Program-made: the position numbers and the translations under genes
Assembly: GCA_023264315.1 (NCBI GenBank)
Contig: JALQST010000121.1
Span: 1-8,478 of the forward strand
Length of the DNA: 8,478 nt
DNA from: Nodosilinea sp. BSH.14
GTDB lineage: Bacteria > Cyanobacteriota > Cyanobacteriia > Phormidesmidales > Phormidesmidaceae
Reading direction: 5' to 3'
Shown: positions 6,071 to 8,478 of the stretch, in pieces
How the letters are laid out: each line of letters opens with the position of its first letter
How positions within the stretch are numbered: position 1 is the stretch's first letter
Notes under the pieces: generated by a model
What the model was told of the DNA's origin: nothing
Seen by the model: only the letters and a program-made list of their open reading frames with translations
The model's database searches: none

Positions 6071-7918
6071 CTATAGTTTGGTGCCGCACTGGGAGCAGAA
6101 GTGGCTGCCCTGGGCGTTTTCGTGGCCGCACTGGCCGCAGGAGATCGGGGCATCCGTGGCCTCAGAGGCGACCTCCGGCAGGCCCAGCATTTGGTGGTTG
6201 CTCTTGCCGGGGGCCACCATCGGGTAGCAGTTTTCGTCGCGGCGCACACGGACATCCATCAGCACCGGCCCATCGTGGGTCAGCATGGCGGCCACGGCCT
6301 CGCTCAGTTGGCTGCGGTCTTGGACGACCATGCCCTTGATGCCGTAGGCCCGGGCCAGCAGTTCAAAGTCGGGCATCCCCACTTCCATGTTGGAGGAGGA
6401 ATAGCGCTCGCCGTGGAAGGCTTGCTGCCACTGGCGCACCATCCCCTGCCAGCCGTTGTTAATAATCACGGTTTTCACCGGAATGTTGTACTGGGCCAGG
6501 GTGCCAAGTTCCTGGAGATTCATCTGGAAGCTGGCGTCGCCGCTGATGCAGATCACGGTGTTATTGGGCAGGGCCACCTGGGCACCCATGGCCGCTGGCA
6601 TCCCAAAGCCCATGGTGCCCAGACCGGCACTGGACACCCACTGGCGGGGGCCATTTTTGAGGAACTGCGCCGCCCACATCTGGTGCTGACCCACGTCAGT
6701 GGTGTAATAGGCGTGGGGGGCTTGGCGTCCTAGCTCGGTTATCACCTCCTGGGGCGAGAGCACATCGGGATAGGTGGGCACCACCAGGGGATAGTCCTGC
6801 CGCCAACGGCTGATGCGCTCCCGCCAAGCCACGGTTTGGTTGGGCGGGGGCAGTTGGTTCTCGGCCTCTAGGCGCTCCAGCAGGTTCACCAAAACCTGCT
6901 TCACATCACCCACAATGGGCACCTGGGGCGTGCGGTTTTTGCCCACCTCGGCGGGGTCAATGTCGATGTGGATGACCTGGGCGCGGGAGGCAAACTCATC
7001 CAGCTTGCCCGTCACCCGGTCGTCAAACCGGGCTCCCACGGCGATCAGCAGGTCGCACTCGCTAACGGAAAAGTTGGCGTAGGCGGTGCCGTGCATCCCT
7101 AGCATTCCCACAGCGAGGGGATGATGTTCGTCGAACGCGCCCTTACCCATTAGCGTCGTGGTGACGGGGATTTGGAAGTACTCGGCGAGGCGGGCAATTT
7201 CGGCGTGGGCTCCGGCGGTGATGGCTCCGCCGCCGACGTAGAGCAGAGGCCGTTCGCTCTGGCGCAGCAGCCGAATGGCGTGGCTAATTTGGCGCGGATT
7301 GCCCTTGATGGTGGGCTTGTAGCCCGTCAGGGTCACCCGTCCGGGCTCCACGGGAATATAGTCAAATTCTTCGAGGCCCACATCCTTGGGAATATCCACC
7401 AGCACGGGGCCGGGGCGTCCGGTTTGGGCAATGTAGAAGGCTTCGGTCACAAACTGGGCGATTTGTTCCGGCGTCCGCGCCACGTAGGAATGCTTCACGA
7501 TGGGCAGGGTAATGCCGTAGATGTCGGTTTCTTGGAAGGCATCGCTGCCGATGGCGGGGCGGGGCACCTGACCCGTAATTACCACCAGGGGAATGGAGTC
7601 CATCTGGGCGGTGGCGATCCCCGTCACCAGGTTGGTGGCCCCAGGCCCGGAGGTGCCAAAGCACACCCCTACCTGGCCAGTGGCGCGGGCATAGCCATCG
7701 GCGGCATGGGCGGCCCCTTGCTCGTGGCGCACCAGAATGTGGCTAATATCCCCCGCCGCTTCGGCCCGGTAGAGTTCGTCGTAGATGGGTAGGATGGCCC
7801 CACCGGGGTAGCCAAAAATATGCTTAACCCCGTGGCGTTTAAGGCTGTCAATCAGGGCAAAGGCCCCAGAAGCACGGCGAACAAGAACTTCACTTTGGGA
7901 CGCAACAGGGGTAGTCAT
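6071..7918 (-). CDS. ilvB: Acetolactate (acetohydroxyacid) synthase large subunit with C-terminal zinc ribbon
   Basis: This cytosolic ThDP- and FAD-dependent enzyme condenses two pyruvates to acetolactate, or pyruvate and 2-oxobutyrate to acetohydroxybutyrate. It is the first committed step to Val, Leu and Ile and normally works with the small regulatory subunit IlvN/IlvH, which is not in the window. From ATG 7918 there are 615 residues. The N-terminal pyrimidine-binding domain has GYPGGAILPIYDEL (36-49), the catalytic Glu66 in RHEQGAAH, and FGTSGPGATNL. The central FAD/Rossmann domain follows. The C-terminal ThDP diphosphate domain has GDASFQMN (from G460, D461) and the NNGWQGMVRQWQ segment. 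The usual AHAS end (PMVAPGKSNHQMLGLPE) is followed by a short linker and a four-Cys module, C594-x2-C597-x10-C608-x2-C611, typical of zinc ribbons. A TTG at 7975 would add 19 poorly matching residues, so ATG 7918 is chosen. Confidence 0.95.
   Translation of the reverse strand: MTTPVASQSEVLVRRASGAFALIDSLKRHGVKHIFGYPGGAILPIYDELYRAEAAGDISHILVRHEQGAAHAADGYARATGQVGVCFGTSGPGATNLVTGIATAQMDSIPLVVITGQVPRPAIGSDAFQETDIYGITLPIVKHSYVARTPEQIAQFVTEAFYIAQTGRPGPVLVDIPKDVGLEEFDYIPVEPGRVTLTGYKPTIKGNPRQISHAIRLLRQSERPLLYVGGGAITAGAHAEIARLAEYFQIPVTTTLMGKGAFDEHHPLAVGMLGMHGTAYANFSVSECDLLIAVGARFDDRVTGKLDEFASRAQVIHIDIDPAEVGKNRTPQVPIVGDVKQVLVNLLERLEAENQLPPPNQTVAWRERISRWRQDYPLVVPTYPDVLSPQEVITELGRQAPHAYYTTDVGQHQMWAAQFLKNGPRQWVSSAGLGTMGFGMPAAMGAQVALPNNTVICISGDASFQMNLQELGTLAQYNIPVKTVIINNGWQGMVRQWQQAFHGERYSSSNMEVGMPDFELLARAYGIKGMVVQDRSQLSEAVAAMLTHDGPVLMDVRVRRDENCYPMVAPGKSNHQMLGLPEVASEATDAPISCGQCGHENAQGSHFCSQCGTKL
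6074..6139 (-). other. Zinc-ribbon module fused to the ilvB C-terminus
   Basis: These codons encode residues 594-615: two CxxC knuckles ten residues apart, CGQCG and FCSQCGTKL. This is the standard small zinc-ribbon pattern seen at the ends of many bacterial proteins. It is in frame with the enzyme and reaches the TAG at 6071-6073. Zn binding is inferred from the cysteine spacing. A role in oligomerisation, partner binding or redox sensing is possible but not shown. Confidence 0.85.
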
Positions 7919-7947
7919 GGCGGCAGCGAGTCGGGGGGTGAGTTGGG

Positions 7948-7973
7948 AAAAAATGACGGGGCCAAATCGCCCC
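7948..7973 (-). terminator. Terminator-like hairpin in the ilvB leader, possible attenuator
   Basis: On the ilvB sense strand GGGGC (7973-7969), a 6-nt loop and GCCCC (7962-7958) form a short all-GC stem. GTCA and then TTTTTT (7953-7948) follow. The U-run ends 29 bases before the ilvB ATG. A stem-plus-U-tract inside a leader suggests premature termination. The stem is only 5 bp, and no leader peptide rich in Leu/Val/Ile codons was found upstream, so a classic peptide attenuator is not supported. Confidence 0.45.
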
Positions 7974-7979
7974 AAACTG

Positions 7980-7994
7980 TTGTTTAAGCAACAA
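7980..7994 (-). promoter_or_regulatory. 15-bp dyad TTGTTTAAGCAACAA, possible LysR-type operator
   Basis: TTGTT (7980-7984) and AACAA (7990-7994) form a perfect inverted repeat around TAAGC and contain a T-N11-A core (7981-7993), the layout typical of LysR-family binding sites. It lies 62-76 bases upstream of the ilvB ATG. LysR-type control of branched-chain amino acid genes is known in other bacteria, but no regulator gene is visible here. Confidence 0.35.
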
Positions 7995-8014
7995 TTTATT
8001 TTGACAGCTTCCCA

Positions 8015-8023
8015 ATTCTAGCA
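8015..8023 (-). promoter_or_regulatory. Candidate extended -10 for ilvB
   Basis: The minus strand reads TGCTAGAAT, an extended -10 (TGnTAnAAT) about 97 bases before the ilvB ATG. A perfect TTGACA (8054-8049) lies upstream, but the 28-base spacing is too long to pair with it. If used, the start would fall near 8008, placing the dyad and hairpin within the transcribed leader. Confidence 0.3.
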
Positions 8024-8139
8024 GTAGTGCCTAGGGTGTTCGCCCGATTGTCAACGGATCTTTAGTTGAGAAAATTGAATCCCTACCGTTCTTCTCGATC
8101 TATGGTTGCCCGAGAATTGCCCGGTCTAAACCATCCAGC

Positions 8140-8478
8140 CTAGGTCCGCCAACCGAGGGCGGTCAGGAGGCTGTCCTGGCGGACGTGGGTAACAGGGTAA
8201 TCGTGGACGAGCTGGTAGCGGGGGCTGGGGGCAGCGGGGAAGAGAAACACCAGCCCGGAGCCCACCAGGATCTCCAGCACCAGGGTGAGTTGGCCCGGGT
8301 TGTAGGCAGTGCCGCGCAGGTGCAGGTCGTTTTCTAGATCGTCCTGACTTTTGGTGGGGCGATAGGGGCGTTGGTCGCGGTCGATGTTGGTCAGCAGGTA
8401 CAGGATGCCCCGCGCCAGCAGGTCGTTTTCCGGGCCGCAGTCATCCACCACCACGGCTAAGAAGCGCTGTACCAGGGT
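8140..8478 (-). CDS. C-terminal end of a probable STAND-type (nSTAND-like) NTPase, N-terminus outside the window
   Basis: The frame is open from the right edge (TLVQRFLAVVVDDCGPEN...) to a TAG at 8140-8142, giving 112 residues. GILYLLTNIDRDQRPYR, followed by a ...LTLVLEILVGSGLVFLF... helix and PSPRYQLVHDY, matches the winged-helix end of cyanobacterial STAND NTPase modules. There, a YQLVHDYLV-type motif precedes the sensor or effector part. STAND proteins are signal-transducing ATPases, often linked to stress or phage defence. The Walker motifs would lie to the right and cannot be seen. The protein ends only about 20 residues after the HDY motif, with no WD40 or TPR repeats. It could be a short natural form or a truncated gene. 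Family assignment is by motif memory only. Confidence 0.6.
   Translation of the reverse strand, partial: TLVQRFLAVVVDDCGPENDLLARGILYLLTNIDRDQRPYRPTKSQDDLENDLHLRGTAYNPGQLTLVLEILVGSGLVFLFPAAPSPRYQLVHDYPVTHVRQDSLLTALGWRT

Noticed and set aside
7172..7792. Long plus-strand frame antisense to ilvB (206 codons)
   Set aside because: It is a Gly/His-rich mirror of a strongly conserved gene. Long antisense frames are common in GC-rich coding DNA.
8001..8031. Plus-strand TTGACA at 8001 as a promoter
   Set aside because: No acceptable -10 lies 16-18 bases downstream (GTAGTG), and no plus-strand gene follows.
1..8478. HIP1 palindromes (GCGATCGC), CRISPR repeats, tRNA or rRNA genes
   Set aside because: I looked for these by eye and found none. 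HIP1 near-matches occur (for example around 2085 and 4753), but none is exact.

Overview
This window is almost certainly from a cyanobacterium. It opens with the last 61 codons of psaB, a photosystem I core protein found only in oxygenic phototrophs, and also carries cyanobacterial-type ktrB, ftsI and ilvB genes. Most genes are GC-rich with strong G/C third positions, which would fit a filamentous Leptolyngbya/Phormidium-like lineage, but the exact taxon cannot be read from the sequence. Every gene listed is chromosomal in style. No transposase, tRNA, rRNA, CRISPR array or prophage block was seen.

Layout. (1) 1-259: psaB 3' end on the + strand, closed by a clear intrinsic terminator. (2) 324-1238, + strand: a compact, more AT-rich unit of two small membrane proteins of unknown function, packed end to start. 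A third coding segment overlaps the second gene's stop codon. It is spread over three reading frames and looks like a broken gene. (3) 1392-2726, - strand: ktrB, the K+-translocating subunit of a Ktr/Trk-type Na+-dependent potassium uptake system. (4) 2727-2966: a divergent intergenic region with a G-rich leader on the ktrB side and a 10-bp direct repeat on the other side. (5) 2967-3413, + strand: a small membrane-anchored protein with a long Pro/Ala linker. (6) 3448-5862, - strand: a cell-division pair, an FtsL-like bitopic protein followed by the transpeptidase FtsI (PBP3). (7) 5975-6063: an imperfect inverted-repeat element of the kind dispersed in cyanobacterial genomes. (8) 6071-7918, - strand: acetolactate synthase large subunit with an unusual C-terminal four-cysteine zinc ribbon. 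It is preceded by a leader with a terminator-like hairpin and a 15-bp dyad. (9) 8140 to the right edge, - strand: the C-terminal end of what appears to be a STAND-type NTPase.

Functionally, the FtsL-like protein and FtsI probably act together in septal peptidoglycan synthesis. The other genes are separate housekeeping functions: photosynthesis, K+ uptake and branched-chain amino acid synthesis. The parts that are least explained are the small-membrane-protein unit after psaB with its frame-disrupted third member, the zinc-ribbon tail and possible attenuator of ilvB, and the STAND NTPase that ends soon after its winged-helix-like end.
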